A program made the position numbers and the translations under genes. The notes under the pieces were generated by a model. It had not been told where the DNA came from. It saw only the letters and a program-made list of their open reading frames with translations, and did no database searches. A DNA stretch of 64,000 nt from Rubellimicrobium arenae (GTDB taxonomy: Bacteria; Pseudomonadota; Alphaproteobacteria; Rhodobacterales; Rhodobacteraceae), in contig NZ_JAFMST010000006.1 of the NCBI RefSeq assembly GCF_017916275.1, positions 186,001-250,000 on the forward strand, in the 5' to 3' direction. Shown here piece by piece: positions 52,653 to 62,229 of the stretch; the first letter of the stretch is position 1, and each line of letters begins with the position of its first letter.

Positions 52653-52847
52653 CTTTTGAAGTGAACTCGGCGGCCATGTCGAGCGAGACGTGGGCGCACT
52701 TGTCGCAGGGGCACCCACACATTCTCACGCGCTCGTGATGACACAATCTCGCCACGATCTGTAAGAGGCGCCATCCCGCACGGACCAGCCTTCGACGAGC
52801 TCCTCTGCTCGGGGAAGAGCCCCCTTTCCACCTAAGGATGCGCGCGT

Positions 52848-54206
52848 ATGGTCACGAAGATCATGGCCCTGGGGGCCTCGAACACCTATGGCATGTACGA
52901 GGACGCGACGTCGCCCGGCGGCTACCGCGGGCCGCTCCAATACATGCTGCAGTCCCAGGGCGTGAGCTATGACTTCGTGGGCCTTGACCGCGACGGTGCC
53001 ATCCCGGATGCCGAGCACAACGGCCATTCGGGCAAGAGGATCGACTGGTACACCAGCCCGGTGAACGAGGGCATCTACGACCGGAACGGCACCTACAGCC
53101 ACACGGTCAACAGTGGAACGCAGACCGCCGTCCAATACATGGTCGACCAGGCCGACCTGGTCTCGACCGACGTGGTCCTGCTGCTCGCGGGAACGAACAA
53201 CGTCATCGCCGGCGAGAGCGCCGAGACGATGCTCACGAAGATGGATGAGCTGCTCCGCCAGATCGTCGAGAGCCCCGAGAGTCCCAACGTTATGCTCATG
53301 AAGCTGCAGTATGTCGGCGGCGACTGGTGGGCGGACGGGGATACGTCCCGGACCAACAACGACACGATCCGGATCTTCAACGAGGGCTTGGAGACACTGG
53401 TCGCGACCAAGTACAACACGAAGGGCGTTACGCTCATCGAGAACGGCACCACGGAAGCCGACCTGTCCTCCGATGGCGTCCACCTCAGCGAAACGGGTTA
53501 CCGCAAGACGGCGGACGCGTGGTTCGACGCCCTGATGGCGAGTGGCGGTCTGGACCTGAAGTCGAGCCTCCCGCAGCTGGCGGCCACCACGGCCCGTGAG
53601 AGCGGGGCCTATGATGCTGTCAACGGCGTGGCGCTGACCGGCACCAAAAAGGCCGACAAGCTTACCGGGACCGCCAGCAACGATAAACTCGACGGCGGCG
53701 CGGGCGCCGACACGATGACCGGCCTTGCGGGCGATGACCTCTACACCGTCGACAACCGGAGTGACGTCGTGGTCGAGCAGGCCGGCGGCGGCGTGGACAC
53801 CGTCCGGACGACGCTCAATAGCTATGCCGCCGGCAGCCACATTGAGAACCTGACCTTCGCCGGGACTGGCAGCGCCACCCTCACCGGCAACGGCCTCGAC
53901 AACATCCTGCGCGGCGGCGCAGGGACGGACGTGCTCAACGGCGGCGCGGGCGCAGACCTCTACTGGGGTGGCGCGGGCGCGGACACCTTTGTGCTGCGCA
54001 AGGGCGAAGCCGCAGGCGACTGCGTGAACCTGGAGACAGGGGATCAGCTGCGCCTGGAGGGCTTCGGCCGTGGCGCCGTGCTGGTCGAGAACGGCGGGAC
54101 CGCTGCGTCAAACGACTGGTGCGTCTCCTACAATGGCGGGGTCGAGGTCCTCAAGATCAACGGGCGCGCGACTCTGACCGAAGGCACCGACTTCATCTTC
54201 GTCTGA
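52848..54206 (+). CDS. SGNH-family esterase with RTX repeats
   Basis: 452 aa. SGNH hydrolase at residues 1-225: block [12 protein letters not shown] (nucleophile Ser11), block [15 protein letters not shown], block [13 protein letters not shown] (Asp209, His212). C-terminal RTX/hemolysin-type repeats ([58 protein letters not shown]). No signal peptide, so Type I secretion is likely. Probably removes acetyl or other ester groups from the extracellular glycan. Follows the GH16-RTX gene. Confidence 0.9.
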   Translation: MVTKIMALGASNTYGMYEDATSPGGYRGPLQYMLQSQGVSYDFVGLDRDGAIPDAEHNGHSGKRIDWYTSPVNEGIYDRNGTYSHTVNSGTQTAVQYMVDQADLVSTDVVLLLAGTNNVIAGESAETMLTKMDELLRQIVESPESPNVMLMKLQYVGGDWWADGDTSRTNNDTIRIFNEGLETLVATKYNTKGVTLIENGTTEADLSSDGVHLSETGYRKTADAWFDALMASGGLDLKSSLPQLAATTARESGAYDAVNGVALTGTKKADKLTGTASNDKLDGGAGADTMTGLAGDDLYTVDNRSDVVVEQAGGGVDTVRTTLNSYAAGSHIENLTFAGTGSATLTGNGLDNILRGGAGTDVLNGGAGADLYWGGAGADTFVLRKGEAAGDCVNLETGDQLRLEGFGRGAVLVENGGTAASNDWCVSYNGGVEVLKINGRATLTEGTDFIFV

Positions 54207-54335
54207 GGCCGGTGGCCAACTCCCCCACTCTGACGTGGCCGGCGGCAGTTCGCCCCTGTCGGCGGCTGGCTTTCCGTTGCGGAACTCACCGTTTCGCTTA
54301 CGGTTTCCCTGAACACCAGTCGGAGGAGACCTGCA

Positions 54336-55226
54336 ATGAAGCCCGTCACGAAAGCCATCTTTCCCGTCGCGGGTCTGGGCACCCGCTTCCTGCCCGCCAC
54401 CAAGGCGCAGCCCAAGGAGATGCTGACGGTCATCGACAAGCCGCTCATCCAGTTCGCAGTCGAGGAGGCCATCGCGGCCGGGGTGACGCAGCTCATCTTC
54501 GTGACGGGGCGCACCAAGCGCGCCATCGCGGACCATTTCGACGCCACGCCCGAGCTCGACCGCCTGCTGCGGGACAAGGGCAAGGGCGACGTGGCCGAGG
54601 CACTCCGGGGCATCATCCCCCCGCATGTCACCTGCATCTACATCCGCCAGCCGGAAGCGCTCGGTCTCGGGCATGCCGTTTATTGCGCGGCGCCCCTCAT
54701 CGGCGAGGATGAGGCCTTCGCCGTGCTTCTTGCGGACGACCTTATGCAGGGCGAGCCGCCGGTGCTGGCGCAGATGGCCGAGGTGCAGCGCGCCACCGGC
54801 AAGTCGGTCCTCGCGGTCAATCCCGTGCCCTTGGACGAGATCTCGAGCTACGGCGTCGTCGCAGCCCAGGATCCAGGCGAAGGTCGCTCAGCTGCGATCA
54901 CTGACATGGTCGAGAAGCCCCCGAAGGGGGAAGCGCCGTCCAACCTCGCCGTGGTTGGGCGCTATATCCTGACCGGGGACATCATGCGCATTCTCGCCAA
55001 GCAGGAGCCGGGCAAGGGAGGCGAGATCCAGCTCACCGATGCCATCAAGAAGCAGATCCCGACCACGGGCGTCGAGGCCTTCCGCTACCGCGGGCGCCGT
55101 TACGACTGCGGCTCCAAGATGGGCTACCTGGAAGCCACGATGGACATGGGTCTTGCCCATCCCGAATACGGGCCCCAGCTCCGGGCGCGCCTTCAGGGCA
55201 TGCTGGGCGGCAGCGCCGCCGCTTGA
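54336..55226 (+). CDS. galU: UTP-glucose-1-phosphate uridylyltransferase
   Basis: 296 aa, typical length. FPVAGLGTRFLPATKAQPKEMLTVIDKPLIQFAVEEA is the nucleotide-binding start; GLGHAVYCAAPLIGEDEAFAVLLADD, VEKPPKGEAPSNLAVVGRYIL and GGEIQLTDAIKKQI are GalU signatures. Makes UDP-glucose from UTP and glucose-1-phosphate, the donor for the GT2 in this locus. Convergent with the rsbW-like gene (22 bp between stops). Confidence 0.96.
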   Translation: MKPVTKAIFPVAGLGTRFLPATKAQPKEMLTVIDKPLIQFAVEEAIAAGVTQLIFVTGRTKRAIADHFDATPELDRLLRDKGKGDVAEALRGIIPPHVTCIYIRQPEALGLGHAVYCAAPLIGEDEAFAVLLADDLMQGEPPVLAQMAEVQRATGKSVLAVNPVPLDEISSYGVVAAQDPGEGRSAAITDMVEKPPKGEAPSNLAVVGRYILTGDIMRILAKQEPGKGGEIQLTDAIKKQIPTTGVEAFRYRGRRYDCGSKMGYLEATMDMGLAHPEYGPQLRARLQGMLGGSAAA

Positions 55227-55248
55227 GGCCTCAGGCCTGCCTCCTGCG

Positions 55249-55683
55249 TCAGGCGCGCGCCCGTCGCAGGAGCGTGAGCACGTTCTGTCCCTCGTCGCTC
55301 CGGTAGGTCACCTCGTCCATGACCGAGGCGATGAGCGACAGGCCCATCCCTCCTTCGGGGATGTCGAGCAGGTTGGCCGGATCGAAATCGAAGCGACTGA
55401 GGCCGGCGCTGGCCAGGGCCTCGCCCGGAATGGGCCTGCCCCAGTCGCAGATGCGCACCACCACGCCATCCGGGATCTCGGACGCCTCGATGCGAATGGG
55501 CCCGCCCTCGGGCCCGTAGCCGTGGCGGACCACGTTGGTGGCGGCCTCGACAAGGGCGAGTTCTACGTCACTCGCCCCCTCCGCTCCCAACTCCGGCTCC
55601 GCCAGGGATCGAACGACCTCGGAGATGGGGCCGATGTCCTCCAGGCTGCTGCGGTCGAGAACCCAAGTCCGCTCGCTGGCCAT
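55249..55683 (-). CDS. RsbW-like anti-sigma factor/serine kinase
   Basis: 144 aa HATPase_c_2 protein: N box SDVELALVEAATNVVRHGY, G1 ICDWGRPIP, G2 PEGGMGLSLIASVMDEVTY. RsbW-type proteins bind a sigma factor and phosphorylate their STAS partner on serine. Starts 11 bp after the STAS gene, so they are co-translated. The sigma factor or other target is not in the window. Confidence 0.93.
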   Translation of the reverse strand: MASERTWVLDRSSLEDIGPISEVVRSLAEPELGAEGASDVELALVEAATNVVRHGYGPEGGPIRIEASEIPDGVVVRICDWGRPIPGEALASAGLSRFDFDPANLLDIPEGGMGLSLIASVMDEVTYRSDEGQNVLTLLRRARA

Positions 55684-55694
55684 CGCGCCTCGCC

Positions 55695-56033
55695 TTAGCC
55701 CGCCAGTTGCGTGACGGCCGCATCAACGCTGGGGTGCAGCGCAAAGACACGGTCCATGCGGGTGAGCGAGAAAAGGCGCGTCACGGCCCCCTGTGCCCCG
55801 GCGATCGCGAGGGTGCCCTTGGAGCCCAGCCGCTTGACAGCTGAGACCAGCGCGCCGAGCCCTGAGCTGTCGAGGAAATCGGTCTTGGAAAGGTCCAGCA
55901 CGATCTGGCTGTGGCCGGCATCGATGTGGCGCAGAAGCTCCTCACGCAAGGCGGGCGCCCGGGCAGCATCAAGACGGGTCTCGCCCACGCGGAGGACCAG
56001 GATGTTGCCCTGAAGCTCGTCGGTGATGTTCAT
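55695..56033 (-). CDS. STAS-domain anti-anti-sigma factor
   Basis: 112 aa, one STAS domain: NILVLRVGETRLDAARAPALREEL, and IVLDLSKTDFLDSSGLGALVSAVK, where the DSSG serine is the phosphorylation site (about Ser56/57). When dephosphorylated it should bind the RsbW-like protein and free its target. Start ATGA overlaps the stop of the DUF3131 gene by four bases, a strong coupling. Confidence 0.93.
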   Translation of the reverse strand: MNITDELQGNILVLRVGETRLDAARAPALREELLRHIDAGHSQIVLDLSKTDFLDSSGLGALVSAVKRLGSKGTLAIAGAQGAVTRLFSLTRMDRVFALHPSVDAAVTQLAG

Positions 56034-57412
56034 CCGGGTTGCTCCTGCTGCTCTTCGGTGACGCCCGGCAGGCATCGGTTCTGTTGCGAGTCGTTCGTCT
56101 CCACCCAGGCCAGAGGATTCTCCACCAGCTCAAGGATCGGCCCGTTCAACTTGAAGTAGAGCGTCTCCAGCATGATGCCATTGTTGTTGGCAGTGTATTG
56201 CTGGATCGGACCGCTGCCGTTCTCGTAGATGCCTTCGACGTAGCCCAGCTCGGGGTCGAACTGTCCGGCAATGTGCTCGAAGAGCTGCTCGGTGTAGCCG
56301 GTCTCCCACAGGCCCCAGAGACCCAGAGCGCCCTTGAGCGCGACGGCCGAATGCTGCGGCACCCATTCACCCGTGTCGGTGATGGTGGCCCAAGGGCGGC
56401 CGTCGCTGAAGATCGTGTCATAGACGAAGTAGGGCGCGTCCAGGAGCTGATGCTCGGTCCGGGCGGTGAGGATGCCCGTATCTTCGAACCGGCGCACCTG
56501 CGCCTCGTAAATGTTCTGCGCGGCCCTGGCGATCCAGGCCGGGATGTCGTCACCGGAGGGATCCGCGAAGCCGAACTCGATGCCGAGAAGGGCGTAGCTC
56601 TCGGTCACCACATAGTTGTGGGCCCCGAGCACGCGAGGGTCGCGGCTGTCGTAGGGTACCTCCACGCCATAGAGCCAGATCGTGCTGTAGGGCTCGGGAT
56701 CGTAGGCGGCCTCCACGTTGAACCCCCAGAGCGCGAAGGCGGCCGCCCCATACTCCTCGTAGCCGAGCCGCCCCTCCTGGAGATAGAGCGTGGCCCCATC
56801 GGGACCGACCGAGGTGCCCTGCAGCACGCCCGCTTCGGTCACGATGTTACACCAGTTCCAGCGCCGGAGCGTGCGGCGCACCTCGGGCTGGAACTCGGGA
56901 TAGCGCTGCTCGACGACCTTGAGCCAGACCATGAGCCGCGCAATGTCGAGGGCCGAACAGCCGATCTCGCCGGGCTCGTTGGTGTAGGTCGTGGGGAAGG
57001 CCGTCTGGGTGTGATAGACCTTGTTCGGGCACTCGGTCCGGAAAAGCTGAAGGTGCTCGAGGGTGCCCAGGAGCCGGTCGAGCCGATCCCTGACCTCCTG
57101 CTCCTCGATCAGGCCCAGACCCTGGGCCGAGATCATCGCGGCCATGTAGGAGCCGGTGTCCCAGAGCGTCGTCGAGGGATAGGCGTTCACGGCGTTGGTG
57201 AAGCCGGTGTCCGGCTGCCAGTTGGCTTCGAAGTAGCGCCAGGCGTTCCGGGCCATCTCCATCTCGGCCTCGGTGAGCTCGCCATGGCGGGGCTGGGCGA
57301 TCGGCTCCACGGTAGACAGCGGCCGGTCGGGCCAGTGTTCGTCCGCCGAGGCCAGCGGGGCCGAAATGATGCCGAGGAGAGCCAGGAGCGCGGGACGGGC
57401 GGTCGTGGTCAC
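56030..57412 (-). CDS. DUF3131 protein, exported, coupled to the STAS gene
   Basis: 460 aa from GTG 57412 (GAGG eight bases upstream); the frame is open far upstream, but that part is antisense to the divergent DUF3131 gene. Signal peptide TTTARPALLALLGIISAPLASADE. DUF3131 core: EMARNAWRYFEANWQPDTGFTNAVNAYPSTTLWDTGSYMAAMISA, EIGCSALDIARLMVWLKVV, GRLGYEEYGAAAFALWGFNV. This has an alpha/alpha-barrel look with conserved acids (Asp in LWDTGSY). Predicted periplasmic glycan-processing protein (inference). Divergent partner at 57482 is also DUF3131. Confidence 0.88.
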   Translation of the reverse strand: MTTTARPALLALLGIISAPLASADEHWPDRPLSTVEPIAQPRHGELTEAEMEMARNAWRYFEANWQPDTGFTNAVNAYPSTTLWDTGSYMAAMISAQGLGLIEEQEVRDRLDRLLGTLEHLQLFRTECPNKVYHTQTAFPTTYTNEPGEIGCSALDIARLMVWLKVVEQRYPEFQPEVRRTLRRWNWCNIVTEAGVLQGTSVGPDGATLYLQEGRLGYEEYGAAAFALWGFNVEAAYDPEPYSTIWLYGVEVPYDSRDPRVLGAHNYVVTESYALLGIEFGFADPSGDDIPAWIARAAQNIYEAQVRRFEDTGILTARTEHQLLDAPYFVYDTIFSDGRPWATITDTGEWVPQHSAVALKGALGLWGLWETGYTEQLFEHIAGQFDPELGYVEGIYENGSGPIQQYTANNNGIMLETLYFKLNGPILELVENPLAWVETNDSQQNRCLPGVTEEQQEQPG

Positions 57413-57481
57413 GTGTGGAACCTCAAGGCCGGGAACATAGATGGACAACGGGCGGTTCGCTTTCGTTTCGGAGGATAGAGC

Positions 57482-58885
57482 ATGGCTTTCGGTGAACAAG
57501 GAACCCGCGTCCGGCGCCAGGGCCTGTTTGGCGGCTGCGTGGCTCTCCTGCTCGTCCCGCTCGCGGCTGCGGCCCAGGAGAGCGAGCGCCCGCCACCCAC
57601 CTCCAGCGCCGCCTTGGACACGCCCCTGACCGAGGAGGAGCTGGCCTGGGCTCAGGCGGCTTGGGCCTACTTCACCAGCACCGGAGACGCTCCGCCCGCC
57701 GAAGGCGCCCCGCCCCGGCCGCCCTTGGTTCCTGCTCGGGCCGGAGCGCCCATCGCGTCCGCCTGGTCGATGGGCGACCAGCTCGCCGCCACCCTTTTGG
57801 CGCACCGTCTCGGACTCATCGATGACCGCGAGTTCGACCAGCGGTTCACGCGCCTGCTCACCTACATCAGCACCATGCCACTCGCCTTTGGGGAACTGCC
57901 CAACCGCTTCTACAGCACCGACACCGGGGCCATGCTGGGCGAGGACTTCGCCGAGGGCCAGGCGGGCTGGTCGGCGGTGGACACGGGACGCCTGCTGATC
58001 TGGCTCAGGATCGCAGCGGAGCAGCATCCGGAGTTCGCCTCCTTCATCCGCAACGCGGTGGGCCGGTTCAGTGTCTGCGGCGCGATCTCGGACCAGTCCC
58101 GGCTTCAGCGGAGCCGGCCCGGCGAGAACGGGACCGAATACGCGGCCGAGACCTCGCGCGGCTACGACTCCTACGCCGTGCAGGGCTACCGGGCCTGGGG
58201 TCTGGACGCCCCCATTCCCCAGACGGGGCCGGCCAATGCGGAAATTGACATCGACGGCGTCCGCTTCCCCTTGGACGTGGATGTGACCTCGCAGGCGCCA
58301 ATCATGACCACGCCGCCTGCCTACATGGGGCTGGAGTTCGGCTTCCTGACTCTGGGCCCATTGTCCGGCGAGGAGGTGGCCGGCGGGCTGTCCTCAGGGG
58401 ACCTGATGACGGCCGTCTACAACCTCCAGGCCCTGCGCACCACAGAAGCAGGCCTCCCGACGGCTCGCGCCGACTTCCGCCGCTCGGAGGAGCCGTTCAC
58501 GCTGTATGGCACCATCCTCGCCAACGGCTATCCCTGGTCCACGGTCGATCCCGGGGGCACGCTCTATCCCCGGCTGGACCTTATCTCCACGCGGGCCGTC
58601 TTCGCTCTCGACGCGTTCTTCGACGGCGCGGTCATCGACACGCTGACTGCCCTCACGGCGGAGCTCCATGACCCGGCCGCAGGCTGGTATGAGGGGCGCT
58701 ACGAAGCAACGGGGGCCTACGAGGCGACCCGCACCAGCGCCACCAACGCCTTCGTGCTGGAGGCGATCGCTTATCGGCACCTTGAGGCGCTGTTCCCAAG
58801 GACAGCCTGGCCCGAGGAGCTCGGGCCAGCCGCCTCGGTCGGCGGGAGCTGCCGCCTGCCCCTGGCGGTCCCTGCGCCGACCTGA
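57482..58885 (+). CDS. DUF3131 protein, exported
   Basis: 467 aa. Signal peptide with cleavage near LVPLAAAAQ-ES. DUF3131 core: EEELAWAQAAWAYFTSTGD, SAWSMGDQLAATLLAHRLGL, QAGWSAVDTGRLLIWLRIA, and SRGYDSYAVQGYRAWGLD. More diverged than the other two: the WDTG acid region reads WSMGDQ. Divergent from the gene at 57412 (70-bp promoter region) and convergent with the one at 58905. Confidence 0.85.
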   Translation: MAFGEQGTRVRRQGLFGGCVALLLVPLAAAAQESERPPPTSSAALDTPLTEEELAWAQAAWAYFTSTGDAPPAEGAPPRPPLVPARAGAPIASAWSMGDQLAATLLAHRLGLIDDREFDQRFTRLLTYISTMPLAFGELPNRFYSTDTGAMLGEDFAEGQAGWSAVDTGRLLIWLRIAAEQHPEFASFIRNAVGRFSVCGAISDQSRLQRSRPGENGTEYAAETSRGYDSYAVQGYRAWGLDAPIPQTGPANAEIDIDGVRFPLDVDVTSQAPIMTTPPAYMGLEFGFLTLGPLSGEEVAGGLSSGDLMTAVYNLQALRTTEAGLPTARADFRRSEEPFTLYGTILANGYPWSTVDPGGTLYPRLDLISTRAVFALDAFFDGAVIDTLTALTAELHDPAAGWYEGRYEATGAYEATRTSATNAFVLEAIAYRHLEALFPRTAWPEELGPAASVGGSCRLPLAVPAPT

Positions 58886-58904
58886 TGCGGGTGCCACATC
58901 GCTG

Positions 58905-60266
58905 TCAGGGCGTGGCGGCCGACGCGGTCTCGTCCCGCTCCTCGCCGCCCTGCGGATGCAGGATCGGCCCCAGCGCCCAGTAATGCAGCGCTTCCAGGAT
59001 CACCGCGTTGGTGTTGGCGGCGAGAACCGCATTGGGCTCGCCCAGGGACTCGTAGTGTCCCGTCTGCCAGCCGTTCGGCGTCTGCAGGTCCCAGACGGCG
59101 GCGGCGAGTTCTTCGGTGTAGGGCGTGCGGTAGAGCGCGTGCCAGCCCAGCGCTGCCTTGGTGCTGAGGATGCGGAACTCGTCCGCGTCCTCGCCGGTGT
59201 CCGTCTGCACCGCCCAGGGCTCGCCCTCGGCGACGACGGAGCTGAAGATGAAATGCGGGGCGCGGTCGAGGTGGTCCTCGGTGACGGCGGTCAGGATCCC
59301 CGTCTCGGCATGCCGCCGCTCCTGCGCCTGGTAGACGCGCCAGGCGAGATCCCGCAGGCGCGTGTCCCAGCCGAACTCGAGCGCCGCGAGGAGGTAGGGC
59401 TCGCTCAGGGTGTGGGCGTGGGCGCCGAACTCCTCAGGATCGCGCTGATCGACGGGCACGTCCAGGCCCGCCACATCAACCCAGTCCAGATGCGCCTCGA
59501 CGCGGGCGGCCTCACCCACGTCGTAGCCCAGAAGCGCGAAGCCCTTGGCCGAATACTGCTCGTAGCCGAGACGGCCTTCCTGCACGAGCTCGTAGCCCCC
59601 ACCCTCGCTGGGCAGGGCCCCGATCATCTCGCCGTCCTGAACCGCTGAGGCGAGGTCCCAGTGGTCCAGCACTGCGTCCACGCCTGCTGCGTGCTCAGGG
59701 TAGTGACGCATCAGCGCGTCAAACGGGACGAGGATGCGGCCGAGGTCCAGGGCCGACCAGCCGATCCCCGCCTCAGTCGGGGTGTTGGCGTAGTCGGTCA
59801 TGGCGAGGGTCGTCGTGTCGTAGGACTTGTTCGGCAGCCGCCCGTCGTAGAGCGGCAGGCGCGCGAGGCTGTCCAGGGCCTGCGTCATCCGCCGGTCGAA
59901 CTCCTGCCGGGGAAGGATACCCAGCCGCTCGGCCGCGATGGCGGCCAGCAGGTAGCCCCCCGTGTCCCACATGGTCGTGGCCGGGTAGCCTGCGACGGAG
60001 TTGACGAGCCCCGTGTCGGACTGGGTGTTGCCCTCGAAATAGGCCCAGGCGGCGCGCGCAGCCTCGAGCTCATCATCGCCGAGCGGCTCCAGCGGCGGAC
60101 GTGGCGCAGCCGCGTCCGGGTCGGCGGTCCAGGCAGACGCCGTGGACGTGCCCCCGGTTTCCCACTGCTCCAGCCAGTAGACCAGGGCAAAGGCGGAGAT
60201 CAGCGCCAGGAGGAAGACGATGTGCCCACGGGCGCTCCTCCAGCCGTTGTGGGTGGGGGTCGTCAT
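58905..60266 (-). CDS. DUF3131 protein with N-terminal membrane anchor
   Basis: 453 aa. Transmembrane segment at residues about 15-32 (HIVFLLALISAFALVYWLEQ), then DUF3131: ARAAWAYFEGNTQSDTGLVNSVAGYPATTMWDTGGYLLAAIAAERLGI, EAGIGWSALDLGRILVPFDALM and GRLGYEQYSAKGFALLGYDV. Its ATG overlaps the stop of the GT2 gene (ATGA), so it is the direct partner of the synthase. Likely periplasmic face of the synthase complex (inference). Confidence 0.88.
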   Translation of the reverse strand: MTTPTHNGWRSARGHIVFLLALISAFALVYWLEQWETGGTSTASAWTADPDAAAPRPPLEPLGDDELEAARAAWAYFEGNTQSDTGLVNSVAGYPATTMWDTGGYLLAAIAAERLGILPRQEFDRRMTQALDSLARLPLYDGRLPNKSYDTTTLAMTDYANTPTEAGIGWSALDLGRILVPFDALMRHYPEHAAGVDAVLDHWDLASAVQDGEMIGALPSEGGGYELVQEGRLGYEQYSAKGFALLGYDVGEAARVEAHLDWVDVAGLDVPVDQRDPEEFGAHAHTLSEPYLLAALEFGWDTRLRDLAWRVYQAQERRHAETGILTAVTEDHLDRAPHFIFSSVVAEGEPWAVQTDTGEDADEFRILSTKAALGWHALYRTPYTEELAAAVWDLQTPNGWQTGHYESLGEPNAVLAANTNAVILEALHYWALGPILHPQGGEERDETASAATP

Positions 60267-62098
60267 GCAGGAACTCCTTCCAGTTCGTCGTCACCTTCCT
60301 CCGGCTTCCAGAAGGCGGCAAAGATCATGCCGCCCATGGCCAGGATGTTGTTCGCCGCCCAGAACCCGTTGGCCACGATCCCGCCCAGCGTGTAGCCTTC
60401 CCGCCCCAGGGCCCAGGACAGGAGCCCGAACAGGAGCGCGAGCAGCGTCACGGCCACGACGGCGATCTGCGGCGCCACGAGCCGGGCGAAGTTGCCCGAC
60501 TGCCGCACCTTGGGCGTGACCGGGAACTTGATCTTCTCGCCCCGCGCCACGGTCCAGAGCGCGCGCAGGTTGATCGGGAAGAAGGAGATGTACCACAGCT
60601 TGGAGCGGTAGCCGGAGATGCCCCAGGTGCCCACCATGGCGGCGAACTCGTTGAGGATCAGGAACGGCAGGATATGGACGTAGAAGTCCGTCGTATAGGC
60701 CGCGACCGGCGCGATCCCCGTGGTGAGATACACGACCGGCGCCAGGAGGAAGACCACGTTCCACAAGGCGCCGAGATAGGACCAGAAGGTCGCGCCGTAC
60801 ATGACGCGCTGCCAGAACGACATCTTGCCGCGGAACAGCGGATTGTCGTGGAACAGGATGTCGAGGCTGCCGCCTGCGTACTTGAAGCGCTGCACCGTCC
60901 AGCTCAGCAGGTCCTGCGGTGACAGCATCTTGCACTCGATCCAGGGGTGCAGGACCGACTTCCAGCGCCGCACCGGGTCCCCGTGAAGCTCGATGGAGGT
61001 GTAGATGTCCTCGGAGACGTGGAACTTGTAGGGCGTGAACTCCTGCTCCTCCAGCGCGCCGGCCACCAGCGCGGACCGGACCTCCGGGCCAAGCTCCCGC
61101 TCCGAAGTGAGCTTGCGCACGGCCGCTGCGTCCTCTCCCGCGCGGCGCAGCACGTCATCGGCGTAGGCGCCCAGCGCCGCCTGCATGACTGCCTCGCGCC
61201 GGTGGATGGACCCCGCGCCGCAGCAGAAGGACGCGTTGGCCCAGTTCCGCCGCCGCAGGATGACCTGGTAGAACATCTCGGGGTCGTTGAGGAACGGGTC
61301 CTCGCCCACGCGGATGGGCCCAAACACCGCCTCCACCGTCCGCCCGATGCCACGGCCCACCGCGCCGAGCTTTCGGCTCATCGCTTCAGGCAAGGGCGTG
61401 CCCTCGGGCAGGTCATAGAACCACTGCGGTGTCTGCACCCAGGCCACGTCGGGGTCACGGAAATAGCCCAAGGTGCGCTCAAGCATCGTGGGCATCGGGC
61501 GCGTGTCGGCGTCGCAGATGATGATGAAGTCGCCCGCGCTCTGCTCCATGGCGTTGCGGAGGTTGCCTGCCTTGAAGCCCAGGTTGTTGTCGCGGGTGAT
61601 GTAGCCCACGCCCTCCGCCTCGGTCATGGCCCGCATCTCGGGGCGGCGGCCGTCGTCGAGGACGTGGATGCGCAAGTCGATCGCGTGGGGGTAGCGCATC
61701 GCCTTGGCGTCGCGCACGCCCCTCTGCACGATCTCCACATCCTCGTTGTAGGTGGTGAAGAACACGTCCACCACCACCGGCCTGTCGGGGGTGGCCGGGT
61801 CGTCCACGCAGTCGCGGATGGAGGCCGGAGGGGAGAGGACGGGATAGTCCTGCACGCGCCAGAGATTGATCGTGAACAGGATCAGCCCGACAAAGGCCAG
61901 GGTCTCCGCGAGCACCAGCGGGATCGCGAACCACAGCGCCTCCGGGTTGAGGCTCTCGGTCCAGCGCCACCAAAGATACCAAGCGCCCAGAACGAGGCTG
62001 ATGGTCGCAAGGTACTGATAGAGCAGCTCGCGTGCGGGGGAGTGCGGCAGGGGCTCCGGCGGAACGCGGCCCTCATACCGGTCAAAGTAGTAAGCCAT
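60263..62098 (-). CDS. Cellulose-synthase-like family 2 glycosyltransferase
   Basis: 611 aa from ATG 62098 with AGGAAG upstream. Two N-terminal helices, a GT2 domain (about 115-420) and five or so C-terminal helices. Motifs: VVDVFFTTYNEDVEIV (first Asp), ICDADTRP (Asp196, Asp198), SEDIYTS where cellulose synthases have TED (Asp364), and QRFKYAGG at Gln403 where the norm is QxxRW. Polymerises and exports a beta-glycan at the inner membrane, probably from UDP-glucose. The QxxKY variant sets it apart from BcsA, HasA and CrdS. Divergent from the SpoIIE-type phosphatase. Confidence 0.93.
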   Translation of the reverse strand: MAYYFDRYEGRVPPEPLPHSPARELLYQYLATISLVLGAWYLWWRWTESLNPEALWFAIPLVLAETLAFVGLILFTINLWRVQDYPVLSPPASIRDCVDDPATPDRPVVVDVFFTTYNEDVEIVQRGVRDAKAMRYPHAIDLRIHVLDDGRRPEMRAMTEAEGVGYITRDNNLGFKAGNLRNAMEQSAGDFIIICDADTRPMPTMLERTLGYFRDPDVAWVQTPQWFYDLPEGTPLPEAMSRKLGAVGRGIGRTVEAVFGPIRVGEDPFLNDPEMFYQVILRRRNWANASFCCGAGSIHRREAVMQAALGAYADDVLRRAGEDAAAVRKLTSERELGPEVRSALVAGALEEQEFTPYKFHVSEDIYTSIELHGDPVRRWKSVLHPWIECKMLSPQDLLSWTVQRFKYAGGSLDILFHDNPLFRGKMSFWQRVMYGATFWSYLGALWNVVFLLAPVVYLTTGIAPVAAYTTDFYVHILPFLILNEFAAMVGTWGISGYRSKLWYISFFPINLRALWTVARGEKIKFPVTPKVRQSGNFARLVAPQIAVVAVTLLALLFGLLSWALGREGYTLGGIVANGFWAANNILAMGGMIFAAFWKPEEGDDELEGVPA

Positions 62099-62229
62099 GG
62101 ACAGCTTCCTGTGGAGCCCAACGCTTTTGTTCATTGGACAATAGCTTGGAACCACAAGCGGGCCACACTATCAGCCCGCGAGTGCGTTCTCCGCATACCC
62201 TTCCGGCTTTCCTCATAGGGACGTCACCT

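Noticed and set aside
50784-52718. 644-codon minus-strand frame
   Set aside because: Antisense to the GH16-RTX gene; its length comes from the repetitive RTX coding sequence.
50859-54206. Periodic GGxG-coding repeats suspected as tandem DNA repeats or CRISPR
   Set aside because: They are in-frame RTX nonapeptide repeats with variable DNA sequence; no fixed spacer-repeat structure exists anywhere in the window.
56039-57478. 479-codon plus-strand frame
   Set aside because: Antisense to the DUF3131 gene; no domain.
57413-58027. N-terminal extension of the minus-strand DUF3131 gene to a 665-residue product
   Set aside because: The extension overlaps the divergent DUF3131 gene antisense; a signal peptide and ribosome-binding site mark the real start at 57412.
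60947-62218. 423-codon plus-strand frame
   Set aside because: Antisense to the GT2 gene; His/Val-rich translation without a family.
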